The notes under the pieces: generated by a model
What the model was told of the DNA's origin: nothing
Database searches by the model: none
The model's input: the letters and a program-made list of their open reading frames with translations, nothing else
NCBI GenBank assembly: GCA_046349515.1
Contig: JAXMCE010000006.1
Span: 1 to 64,000 of the forward strand
Direction: 5' to 3'
Source of the DNA: JBGPGW01 sp046349515
GTDB taxonomy: Bacteria > Pseudomonadota > Alphaproteobacteria > CADEGL01
Length of the DNA stretch: 64,000 nucleotides
Made by a program: the position numbers and the translations under genes
Part shown: positions 1 through 7,714 of the stretch, one piece after another
Layout: each line of letters opens with the position of its first letter
How positions within the stretch are numbered: the first letter of the stretch is position 1

Positions 1-83
1 GATAGAACAGGTTAAGCTCCATTTGCCCGTTCTTTCGACACGCGCCGGACCAACGCGATCGGCCCCGCGCCCTGCATGGACCG

Positions 84-2189
84 ATGACGGACACGACGAC
101 CCGCCGCACGAGTGTTTCATTTTTTCTTGCTGGCCTCGCACTCGCGGTCGCCGTGGTCGCGGGCGCTTTCGGCATCTGGCGCTTCGTCGAGATGGAACGA
201 GGGCGCGATCTTCGGGGCTGGCAATCGCGGCTCGGCGTGGTGGCAGACAGCCGGACCGCCGCCGTCTCCCATTGGGTCGACGCCCAGTTCGGTGAGCTGA
301 CCGGCCTTGCAGAGAACCCGGCCCTCCAGATCTACATGACAGAGCTGGCGCAGGCTGGAGGCGATCAACGGGCCGTGACCGACCAAGCGGCGCAAGCAGC
401 CTATCTCCGCATTCTGCTGACGGTGACGGCCTCGCGCGGCGGATTCGTCGCTGCGGCAGCGAGCGATGAGTCACCTGGCAAGGGGAAACGTATCGGCGTC
501 GCGGGGCTGGCGCTGCTTGATGCGGCGCGGCGGCCGGTTGCCGCGACCGTGGGCATGCCGCCGCTCGACGGGCGCCTTCTTGATTTCGTCACTCATGCCA
601 AGCCGGGTGCGCGCGCGATCCTCGACATGGAGCTCGATTCCAGCGGTCGTCCTCAAATGGCCTTTCTCGTGCCGATCTTCGCTGTCCAGGGATCGGCCGC
701 CGAGAGCGACCAAGTCGGGTCGGTCCTGGGCGTGAAGGAAGTGGGAGACGATCTTTTCCCGTTGCTCGTGCAACCCGGCACGATGGAGCCGTCGCTCGAG
801 GCGCTTCTTGTCCGCGAGCGCGGCGCCGCGATCGACTATCTGTCGCCTACGATGGACGGTACGTTGCCGCTGCGACGCGCGCTCGCTGGCACGACGCCCG
901 ACCTCGCCGAGGCCTATGGCATCGCCAATCCGGGCGGCTTCGCGCTTTTGCGCGACTATCGCGACCGTGAAGTCCTCGTGACGAGTCGCGCCATCGCGGG
1001 CACGCCCTGGACGCTCATCGAAAAGATCGACCGCAACGACGCTTTGTCGGAAAGCGATACGCGCCGGAGCTGGCTGGTGACCGGCTTTGGCCTTCTTGCC
1101 GCGCTCATCGCCACGGCGCTTTGGGCGTCGTGGCGCCACGGTGCGTCACGTCGCGCGGCCGCAGCGATGGCGCGCTATCGCGATCTCGCGGCCCGGCACG
1201 AGCAGCAGGAACGCTTTCTTCGCCTGGTCACCGACAGTCAGCCGACGGCGATGTTTCTCCTCGATGACGGCGGGTCGTTGCGTTTTGCCAATCGCCGCGT
1301 CGCCGATCTCGTGGGCGTCCCCGCGGGCGACCTCATCGGCAAGCGCTCGGCCAGCGTCTTCGGGCCGAGCCCTGCCCATCGCTACGATTCTCTGCGCGGG
1401 AAGGCCAAGGCGTTGGGGCGCCCGATCGTGGCCGTCGAGCGCTTGGGCGTGAACGGCACCTCCCGTGTCGTCCAAGCCACGGTTGTTCCCGTGGCGGAGA
1501 CCTCCGCCCAGCTCGGCGGTACGCTGATCGTTGAGGAAGACATCACGGAGGCCGTGACCGAACGCGAGCGTCGGGAGCGAACGCTCCGGCACGTCGTCCA
1601 AGGACTGCTCGCGGCCGTCGACAGGCGCGATCCCCATGCGGCCAACCATTCCGCGTTCACGGGATCGCTGTCGCGAGCGATCGCCGAGGACATGGCGCTA
1701 TCGCCCAGCGACATCGAAGCGGCCGAGTTCGCCGGATGCCTCATGAATCTCGGAAAGATTCTCGTGCCGGAAGCGATCCTGACGCGCTCGGGGCCCCTCA
1801 GCCCGGACGAGCGCCAGCAAGTACGGGACAGCATGTTGGCGAGCGTCGACTTCGTCGCTGGCATCGAATTCGACGGACCCGTCGCCGAGACCCTGCGCCA
1901 GACCGGAGAACGGTGGGACGGGACCGGTCAGCCGCGCGGGCTCAAGGGAGAAGAGATTCTCCTGCCTGCGCGCATCGTGACGGTCGCGAACGCCTATGTG
2001 GCCATGGTGAGCCCGCGCGCGCACCGTCCGGGGCTGGACACGGACGCGGCTCTCGCGGTGCTCTTCGATGGAATTGGTTCGGCCTATGACCGGCGTGTGG
2101 TCGCGGCGATGGCGAACTATCTCGAGAACAAGATCGTTCGGATTGAGCAAGGGTCGCACGAGACCGGTCACTCGCACGCACCCATCTGA
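84..2189 (+). CDS. Membrane sensor protein with PAS domain and degenerate HD-GYP domain
   Basis: This 701-residue protein has a first membrane segment at about residues 12-34, a large periplasmic region to about 328, a second membrane segment at 330-350, a PAS domain at about 380-490 and an HD-GYP-like domain at about 500-685. HD-GYP domains normally hydrolyse cyclic di-GMP. Here the HD pair reads MN (554-555, in CLMNLGK), the usual HHExxDGxGYP reads TGERWDGTGQP (607-617) and the later ADxFDAM reads ANAYVAM. Only the first histidine (NHS, 521-523) is obviously kept. The fold is clear from the surrounding PEAILTRSGPLSPDE and LPARIVTVAN. I infer a signal receptor or scaffold without phosphodiesterase activity. 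The start lacks a strong ribosome site; an ATG eight bases upstream is in another frame. Confidence 0.85.
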   Translation: MTDTTTRRTSVSFFLAGLALAVAVVAGAFGIWRFVEMERGRDLRGWQSRLGVVADSRTAAVSHWVDAQFGELTGLAENPALQIYMTELAQAGGDQRAVTDQAAQAAYLRILLTVTASRGGFVAAAASDESPGKGKRIGVAGLALLDAARRPVAATVGMPPLDGRLLDFVTHAKPGARAILDMELDSSGRPQMAFLVPIFAVQGSAAESDQVGSVLGVKEVGDDLFPLLVQPGTMEPSLEALLVRERGAAIDYLSPTMDGTLPLRRALAGTTPDLAEAYGIANPGGFALLRDYRDREVLVTSRAIAGTPWTLIEKIDRNDALSESDTRRSWLVTGFGLLAALIATALWASWRHGASRRAAAAMARYRDLAARHEQQERFLRLVTDSQPTAMFLLDDGGSLRFANRRVADLVGVPAGDLIGKRSASVFGPSPAHRYDSLRGKAKALGRPIVAVERLGVNGTSRVVQATVVPVAETSAQLGGTLIVEEDITEAVTERERRERTLRHVVQGLLAAVDRRDPHAANHSAFTGSLSRAIAEDMALSPSDIEAAEFAGCLMNLGKILVPEAILTRSGPLSPDERQQVRDSMLASVDFVAGIEFDGPVAETLRQTGERWDGTGQPRGLKGEEILLPARIVTVANAYVAMVSPRAHRPGLDTDAALAVLFDGIGSAYDRRVVAAMANYLENKIVRIEQGSHETGHSHAPI

Positions 2190-2274
2190 CCTTTCCGCCC
2201 GCTGACCGCACTGTCACCCGACGCGCAGGATTAGGCGCCCATCTCCCACGACCGCACACCGCGTTCGTGATAGG

Positions 2275-3060
2275 ATGCCCTCGCGCCAGCTTGGCCAGAC
2301 CGCACACAACTCGTACTGCGCAATGGGATCGAAGGGAAGGAGCGCCGCGCCTGCGGTCGCGCCGTCAACGCGCCTCTACGCGGTCGGCGACATCCATGGT
2401 CGCGCCGATCTCTTGGATGCTCTCCATCGAAAGATCGAAGACGACGCGAATGCCGCGGAAGCGGACCGAAAGCTCGTCGTCTATCTTGGCGATTACATCG
2501 ATCGGGGCCCTGAGTCGCGCCGTGTCATCGACCGGCTGAGCGATCGGCCGCTCCCGCATTTCGAGGCCATCTTTCTCAAAGGCAACCATGAGGCATTCCT
2601 GCTGCGGTTCCTCGAGGATGAATCGGTGGGCCAACTCTGGCTCCATAATGGCGGGGCGGCGACTCTCAAGAGCTATGGACTCGATGGCGTGGCGAGGCCG
2701 AGACAGGATTTTGGCGCCATCCAAAAGCAGTTCCGGGAATCATTGCCGGCGACACATCTGCGGTTCCTGGAGGCGCTGCAATTGATGCACGTCGAGGGGG
2801 ATTATCTTTTCGTCCATGCCGGCATTCGCCCGGGCATCGCGCTCGATGCGCAGGATGAGCGCGATCTTCTGTGGATTCGGGATGAATTTCTCCATACCCG
2901 CGAACCTTTTCCCAAAATGGTGGTCCATGGGCACACCATCCATCCGACGCCCGTCTTCACCGATCATCGCATCGGAATCGACACGGGCGCCTTTGCGACC
3001 GGAACGCTGACCGCACTCGTGCTGCAGGGCGAGCGGAAAACCATTCTTCAGGTTTCTTAA
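2275..3060 (+). CDS. Calcineurin-like metallophosphatase (serine/threonine phosphatase type)
   Basis: The protein carries the phosphoesterase metal motifs in order: GDIHGR, GDYIDRG, KGNHE and, near the C-terminus, VHGHT. It therefore belongs to the PPP-like or diadenosine-tetraphosphatase-like metallophosphatases. The length of 261 residues fits the bacterial members. It precedes gmhA and hldE on the same strand with a gap of about 90 bases. Its substrate cannot be read from the sequence; protein phosphoserine, Ap4A and sugar phosphates are all possible. The first ATG has a poor ribosome site, and an ATG at 2323 would give a 245-residue protein that still has every motif. Confidence 0.85.
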   Translation: MPSRQLGQTAHNSYCAMGSKGRSAAPAVAPSTRLYAVGDIHGRADLLDALHRKIEDDANAAEADRKLVVYLGDYIDRGPESRRVIDRLSDRPLPHFEAIFLKGNHEAFLLRFLEDESVGQLWLHNGGAATLKSYGLDGVARPRQDFGAIQKQFRESLPATHLRFLEALQLMHVEGDYLFVHAGIRPGIALDAQDERDLLWIRDEFLHTREPFPKMVVHGHTIHPTPVFTDHRIGIDTGAFATGTLTALVLQGERKTILQVS

Positions 3061-3152
3061 CGATCTCAACGTTGGTTAACGACTGCGCGACGCCTCTTCT
3101 GAATCGAGCGCAAATCCGATATACCCAAGCGCCGGCTCGGTGGGGGCAGGAC

Positions 3153-3731
3153 ATGGATCTTCGGCAATTCTACGACGACGAATGGACGGAGCATCTTGCG
3201 GTAGCGACGGCGTCGCGTGCCGCACTCGCTGAGCCGTTCGCGCGCCTGGTCTCGCACTCCGTCCAGGCCATACGGAGCGGCCGCAAGATTCTGTTTTTCG
3301 GCAATGGAGGCAGTGCTGCCGACTCGCAGCACCTCGCCGCCGAACTCGCGGTGCGCTACAAGCGCGACCGCGTCCCCATCGCCGCGATCGCGCTCACGAC
3401 CGACAGCTCCGTTCTCACGGCGGCTGGCAATGATCTCGGCTTCGACCAACTCTTCGAGCGTCAGGTGCGCGCGCTGGGACAGAGCGGCGACGTGGCGATT
3501 GGCATCAGTACCTCGGGGCGAAGTCCCAATGTCATTCGCGCCCTCAAGGCGGCGCGCGAGATGGGGATGACGGCGGCTGCCTTCTCGGGTGGCGAGGGCG
3601 GGTCGCTGCGCGGCCTGGCCGATCCCCTACTTCTCGTTCCATCGACCGTCACCGCGCGCATCCAGGAAATGCACATCACGATCGGACAGATGCTGTGCGG
3701 CGCGATCGAGTCCGAATTGGGCCTCGTGTGA
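3153..3731 (+). CDS. gmhA: Sedoheptulose-7-phosphate isomerase
   Basis: GmhA converts sedoheptulose 7-phosphate into D-glycero-D-manno-heptose 7-phosphate, the first step of ADP-heptose synthesis for the LPS inner core. The single SIS domain shows FGNGGSAADSQHLAAEL, the phosphate-binding region STSGRSPNV and a C-terminal helix with QEMHI. From the chosen ATG the protein has 192 residues, the usual size for the family. A purine-rich GGGGGCAGG lies just before this ATG. A longer reading would need a TTG start and an unrelated extension. hldE starts seven bases after its stop codon, so the two are probably co-transcribed. Confidence 0.95.
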   Translation: MDLRQFYDDEWTEHLAVATASRAALAEPFARLVSHSVQAIRSGRKILFFGNGGSAADSQHLAAELAVRYKRDRVPIAAIALTTDSSVLTAAGNDLGFDQLFERQVRALGQSGDVAIGISTSGRSPNVIRALKAAREMGMTAAAFSGGEGGSLRGLADPLLLVPSTVTARIQEMHITIGQMLCGAIESELGLV

Positions 3732-3738
3732 GCGCGGC

Positions 3739-5211
3739 ATGAACCGGCGCTCTGAACTTGCGGGTGTCGTCGAGCGCCTTGCGGACGTCGCCGTCCTTTG
3801 TGTCGGTGACGTCATGCTCGACCGCTATGTCTACGGCTCGGTCGATCGGATCTCGCCGGAAGCGCCGATCCCGGTCCTTCGAATCGAGCGCGAAGCGGCC
3901 ATGTTGGGCGGGGCCGGCAATGTCGTCCGCAATCTCGTGGCGCTGGGTGCGCGCGCTGCGTTTGTCTCCGTGGTCGGCAACGATCCGGCCGGGCGCGAGA
4001 TCAGCGAGCTCATCGCCGGTATCAAGGGTGTCGAACCTTATTTCACGGTCGAGCGCGGACGCCAGACCACGATCAAGACGCGCTACGTGGCCGCCGGCCA
4101 GCAGCTTCTCCGCGCTGACCGGGAGACCTTGGCCGCGGCCGCGTCAACCGTTGCCGAAGACTTGCGGCGTCTCGCGGTCAACGCCGTCGAGGACGCGCGC
4201 GTCGTCGTCGTGTCCGACTACGGCAAGGGTATCGTGACGCCGGAGCTGACGGCCGGGCTCATCAAGGCCGGGCGGGGTGCCCATAAGCCCGTCATCGTCG
4301 ACCCCAAGGGCCGGGACTTCGGCCGCTATCGCGGGGCGACCATCATGACGCCCAACCGGGCGGAACTCGCCAACGCAACCGGGATGCCGGTCGGGAGCGA
4401 CGCGGACATCATCGCGGCAGCGCGGCGCCTGATCACGCTGTGCATGTTGGACTGGCTGCTCGTGACGCGGGGGCCGGACGGCATGACGCTCGTCGATCGC
4501 GAGGGGGCCGCGATCCACCTGCCGACCGAGGCGCGCGAAGTCTTCGATGTTTCCGGTGCGGGCGACACGGTGGTGGCCATGTTGGCCGCTTCGATCGCGG
4601 CCGGCGCCAGCGTCGAGGACGCGGCACGACTCGCCAACACCGCGGCCGGAATCGTCGTCGGCAAGATCGGAACCGCGGTGGTGACCGCCGCCGAGGTTGT
4701 CGGTGCGTTGCATACGCAGGAACTGCTCACCGGCGAATCGAAGGTGATGTCGCGCGCAGGCGCCTTGGCGCGTGTCAAGGAGTGGCGCGATCAAGGCCTC
4801 AAGATCGGATTCACGAACGGTGTCTTCGATCTTCTTCATCCCGGCCACCTGTCGCTGTTGACGCAAGCGAAGGCGGCGTGCGACCGCCTCGTCATCGGCC
4901 TCAACAGCGACGCGTCGGTGACGCGCCTCAAGGGCCCGACGCGGCCGGTGCAGAACGAGGCGGCACGCGCCGCCGTGCTGGCCTCCCTCGCGGCGACCGA
5001 CCTTGTCGTCATCTTCGGTGAAGATACGCCGCTTCGCCTCATCGAGGACATTCGGCCCGACGTGTTGGTCAAGGGATCCGACTATGCGCTCGATCAGGTG
5101 GTTGGCGCCGAGGTCGTCGCGAAATACGGCGGCCGCGTGGTGCTTGCGGACCTGATGGCGGGCCACAGCACGACCCGGACCATCGCGAAACTCGCGCGCG
5201 GCCCGTCCTAG
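3739..5211 (+). CDS. hldE: Bifunctional heptose 7-phosphate kinase / heptose 1-phosphate adenylyltransferase
   Basis: HldE phosphorylates heptose 7-phosphate at C1 and later joins the heptose 1-phosphate to AMP. The N-terminal ribokinase-fold domain (about 1-330) has GGAGNVVRN and the PfkB signature DVSGAGDTVVAMLA. The C-terminal nucleotidyltransferase domain (about 345-490) starts with FTNGVFDLLHPGHL, which contains the HxGH motif. The 490-residue length is normal. The phosphatase GmhB, which acts between the two HldE reactions, and the epimerase HldD are not in this window. The stop codon overlaps that of the convergent mmcB gene. Confidence 0.95.
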   Translation: MNRRSELAGVVERLADVAVLCVGDVMLDRYVYGSVDRISPEAPIPVLRIEREAAMLGGAGNVVRNLVALGARAAFVSVVGNDPAGREISELIAGIKGVEPYFTVERGRQTTIKTRYVAAGQQLLRADRETLAAAASTVAEDLRRLAVNAVEDARVVVVSDYGKGIVTPELTAGLIKAGRGAHKPVIVDPKGRDFGRYRGATIMTPNRAELANATGMPVGSDADIIAAARRLITLCMLDWLLVTRGPDGMTLVDREGAAIHLPTEAREVFDVSGAGDTVVAMLAASIAAGASVEDAARLANTAAGIVVGKIGTAVVTAAEVVGALHTQELLTGESKVMSRAGALARVKEWRDQGLKIGFTNGVFDLLHPGHLSLLTQAKAACDRLVIGLNSDASVTRLKGPTRPVQNEAARAAVLASLAATDLVVIFGEDTPLRLIEDIRPDVLVKGSDYALDQVVGAEVVAKYGGRVVLADLMAGHSTTRTIAKLARGPS

Positions 5212-5681
5212 AGGCGCGGGGCCGTGAATTGCTGCAAGCGGGACGTGGCGGTGAGCGCGAACCGCAGAAGCAGCGCCTTTCTCCGGCTCGGATGCATGGC
5301 GCTCTCGCCCGATTCCCGGAGAACGGCCGCCCCGTAGGCGTCGGCGATGAGCAGACCGCAGTCGTCCGGGATGAGATGCTGCGGGAACTCGACGGGGACG
5401 GCGAAATAGAACAGGTCGCAGAATTCGCGGTAGTCGGGCCACTTTTTGTCGGCGCGAAAATCGGCCTCGCTGGTCTTGATCTCGACGATGACGAAACGGC
5501 CTGCTCCGTCCATGGCGATGACATCGGCGCGGCGTCCGTTGATGAGGGAGAACTCCGTCAGTGCGCCGAAGCCCCGATCCTCGAGGGCGCGGCAAACGCC
5601 CCGCGCCAATTGAGCCGCGTCACGGCGTCCCTCGTCATTCAATTCAGCGGTGGGCACGGGTTGTACGGGCTCGAGTGCCAT
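5208..5681 (-). CDS. mmcB: MmcB family DNA repair protein
   Basis: This 157-residue protein matches the alphaproteobacterial MmcB family, first tied to mitomycin C resistance in Caulobacter and placed in the damage response. The nuclease-like core is visible as RADVIAMDGAGRFVIVEIK, the acidic-beta-lysine pattern of PD-(D/E)xK folds, followed by ADFRADKKWPDY. The ATG has a GGAG ribosome site just upstream. A longer reading of 258 residues begins with low-complexity basic sequence and would run into the lipoprotein gene on the other strand, so I rejected it. The stop codon overlaps the hldE stop in a palindromic CTAG. Confidence 0.88.
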   Translation of the reverse strand: MALEPVQPVPTAELNDEGRRDAAQLARGVCRALEDRGFGALTEFSLINGRRADVIAMDGAGRFVIVEIKTSEADFRADKKWPDYREFCDLFYFAVPVEFPQHLIPDDCGLLIADAYGAAVLRESGESAMHPSRRKALLLRFALTATSRLQQFTAPRL

Positions 5682-5754
5682 GGAAACTCCGCCATCTCCG
5701 CCGGGAAAGCTGATAGTATTGCGCATGCGCAAAGACAGTCCAGGGAAGGGCGTG

Positions 5755-6378
5755 ATGACAATGACCCGCCCGCGAACGGAAGCACGGATGGCGCGATGCT
5801 TCCGCGACCTCCTGCCGGCGTTCCGTATCTTCGTGCGGCTTGGCGGGGTCTTCTGCTTGGTCTCGGCGGTGTTCGCCTGCGCGCCACCGCGCCAACCGTC
5901 GCCGACCGCCGACGCGGACAAGGCGCTGGCGACGTTGCAGGCCAACTTCAGCGCCCAAGTAAAGTCCTGCGCGCAGCAAAACAATTACGTGCCGCTCGAT
6001 GATGCCGAGCGTCGTTTGGCGCCGAACGAGCTTGCCTACCGCCAGTGCGTCTACCAGGGCATCGAAGCCATCATCATGCCGACGATCCCCTATGACAGCG
6101 TGCGCCAGTCCTACGCCCAGCTGATCGCGGAGGACAAACGTCTGACGGGGGAAGTGGCGGCGGGGCGCCTCACGCGTGGCGAACGGCAGGAGCAGCTTGA
6201 CGCGATGAAGCAGCTCATCAAGCGCAACTATCGGGCGCTGGAGGAGACATCGATCGAGCATCAAAGACAGGATGACATGGAGCGGACGCGCGCCTATATC
6301 CAACAACAACGGGAGCTCTGGCAGGTTCAACAGCAGATCAACGACGTTCACACGACGGTCATGCCAGCATTTCGGTGA
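5755..6378 (+). CDS. Putative lipoprotein, first of a tandem paralogous pair
   Basis: I do not recognise a named family. The N-terminus has a hydrophobic stretch ending in SAVFAC, a lipobox, so the mature protein should start with a lipidated cysteine and face the periplasm. The mature part is polar and probably helical, with Gln-rich and charged repeats near the end (residues about 170-200), and includes the motif ELAYRQCVYQGIE. The next gene encodes the same layout, EMAYRQCLYRAID, so the two arose by duplication. The start at 5755 follows GGGAAGGG. An ATG at 5788 after GGAAG would give a shorter, more typical signal peptide of 30 residues. The two genes are six bases apart. Confidence 0.75.
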   Translation: MTMTRPRTEARMARCFRDLLPAFRIFVRLGGVFCLVSAVFACAPPRQPSPTADADKALATLQANFSAQVKSCAQQNNYVPLDDAERRLAPNELAYRQCVYQGIEAIIMPTIPYDSVRQSYAQLIAEDKRLTGEVAAGRLTRGERQEQLDAMKQLIKRNYRALEETSIEHQRQDDMERTRAYIQQQRELWQVQQQINDVHTTVMPAFR

Positions 6379-6384
6379 TGAACG

Positions 6385-6909
6385 ATGCGCCAGCGCCACT
6401 TCTTGGGTGTTCTTGCTCTGGCTGCGAGTCTCGTCGCTTGCGCGCCCTCGCAGCATGAAGGGGCCGCGGCGAGCTGGATCGAGCATTTGGATGCGCGCGC
6501 CCGCACTTGTGCCCGCGAGGCGGCCTACAAGCCTATCGCGCCGGACGCCCACCGGTTGGCGGATGGCGAGATGGCCTACCGCCAGTGCCTCTATCGGGCC
6601 ATCGACAATGCCGTCGCCTCATCGGGCGCGAAGGCCGATCGGCAGGCGCTCTACCGTCAATTGATCGCCCAGGACCAAGCGCTGACCACTGACGTCGCTT
6701 CCGGCACCATCTCGCAAGCCGAACGGACCGCAAGACTCGAGCAATCGAAAAGTCTCGGCGACGCGACTTATCAGGACGTCGTCGACATGCTCACCGGAGA
6801 GCGACAGCAATGGGCGCGCGCCCAGCAGCTCCGCGATCTCCGCTACCTGTTCGAGCTGCAGCAGGAAGTGGCGCGAACGAATCTCACGCTCATTCGAAGC
6901 GGCCAGTAG
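6385..6909 (+). CDS. Putative lipoprotein, second of a tandem paralogous pair
   Basis: This 174-residue protein begins with a clear lipoprotein signal peptide ending in LVAC at residues 16-19. It shares with its upstream neighbour the segment AYRQC, a following YRQLIAQD block and a Leu/Glu/Gln-rich C-terminal half that should form long helices. No enzyme motif is visible. The genes are almost contiguous and probably translated together. The function is unknown; an envelope structural or binding role is only a guess from the signal and helix content. The two cysteines near AYRQC and in ARTCAREAAY are kept in both copies and could form a disulfide in the periplasm. Confidence 0.78.
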   Translation: MRQRHFLGVLALAASLVACAPSQHEGAAASWIEHLDARARTCAREAAYKPIAPDAHRLADGEMAYRQCLYRAIDNAVASSGAKADRQALYRQLIAQDQALTTDVASGTISQAERTARLEQSKSLGDATYQDVVDMLTGERQQWARAQQLRDLRYLFELQQEVARTNLTLIRSGQ

Positions 6910-6948
6910 GCGGACGCAAAGGCCGCGCGCGCTCCAACCGTCCGTATT

Positions 6949-7587
6949 TCAATTGATGCGCATGCGCTTCTCGCCCGCGCGCACTGGCCTCGGCAATCGG
7001 TTTTCGTTGGGTGCCAAGGGGCAGACCCAACGGTCCGCGTAGGCGCAGGACGGATTATAGGCGAAATTGAAATCCAGAATGAGCTTGTCGCCGTCCATAC
7101 CGAGATCGGCGCCTTTGATTCCATCGAGGAGATATCGCCCACCGTCGTAGGTTTCGGCGCCGCAGGTCGCGTCCTTGAAGGGAAGGAAGAGGCCACCGCC
7201 GTAACCATCCACCCAATAGAGCGTGAGCTCGCCACCGTAGCTCGCGGCAAGGCCGAGCGTGCGGGCGAACGGAACGAGCGTGATACGGCCATCCTTGCCG
7301 AGGTCGAAACACACCGGCGCTCCGTCTTCGATCGCGTTGACCGACACGATGTGACGGGCGGAAGGATCGTGGGGAAAGTAGTCGAGAGCGATCATCCTCT
7401 GACGCTCGGAAGGATCGAGCGGAGATTGGGGATGGTTCCGGAACAGCGCATCCCGCGACTGGCGCCATGTCCGCCATGCCGCTTCGGCATCACGCGTGGC
7501 ACGGATGGTCGCGTAGAGCGCCGCCGTTTTCCGGCGCCAATCGGCAAGCGCAAATTGCTCGAGGGTGGTTTCCGAAGGGCCGGACAT
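6949..7587 (-). CDS. DUF1684 family protein
   Basis: The 212-residue protein matches the DUF1684 family of unknown function. Family landmarks are the PLDPSERQRM stretch, FPHDPS, and the C-terminal half containing GGGLFLPFKDATCGAETYDGGR and DFNFAYNPSCAYADRW. Family members have been described only as a conserved fold, so no reaction is assigned. There is no signal peptide from the chosen ATG. A longer reading adds 43 residues without recognisable sequence. It is transcribed divergently from the ureohydrolase-like gene, with about 130 bases between the two starts. Confidence 0.85.
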   Translation of the reverse strand: MSGPSETTLEQFALADWRRKTAALYATIRATRDAEAAWRTWRQSRDALFRNHPQSPLDPSERQRMIALDYFPHDPSARHIVSVNAIEDGAPVCFDLGKDGRITLVPFARTLGLAASYGGELTLYWVDGYGGGLFLPFKDATCGAETYDGGRYLLDGIKGADLGMDGDKLILDFNFAYNPSCAYADRWVCPLAPNENRLPRPVRAGEKRMRIN

Positions 7588-7714
7588 GGGTCTGCGGTGG
7601 ATCCGTCCTAAGGTCGACGTCCAGTGAATCGAATGAGATGCCGGTGGGCTGCCGTTGTTCGTGCCCCGACCCTCTAGTACAACACGGGTGCGAGAGTCCA
7701 AAGGAGATATGGTC

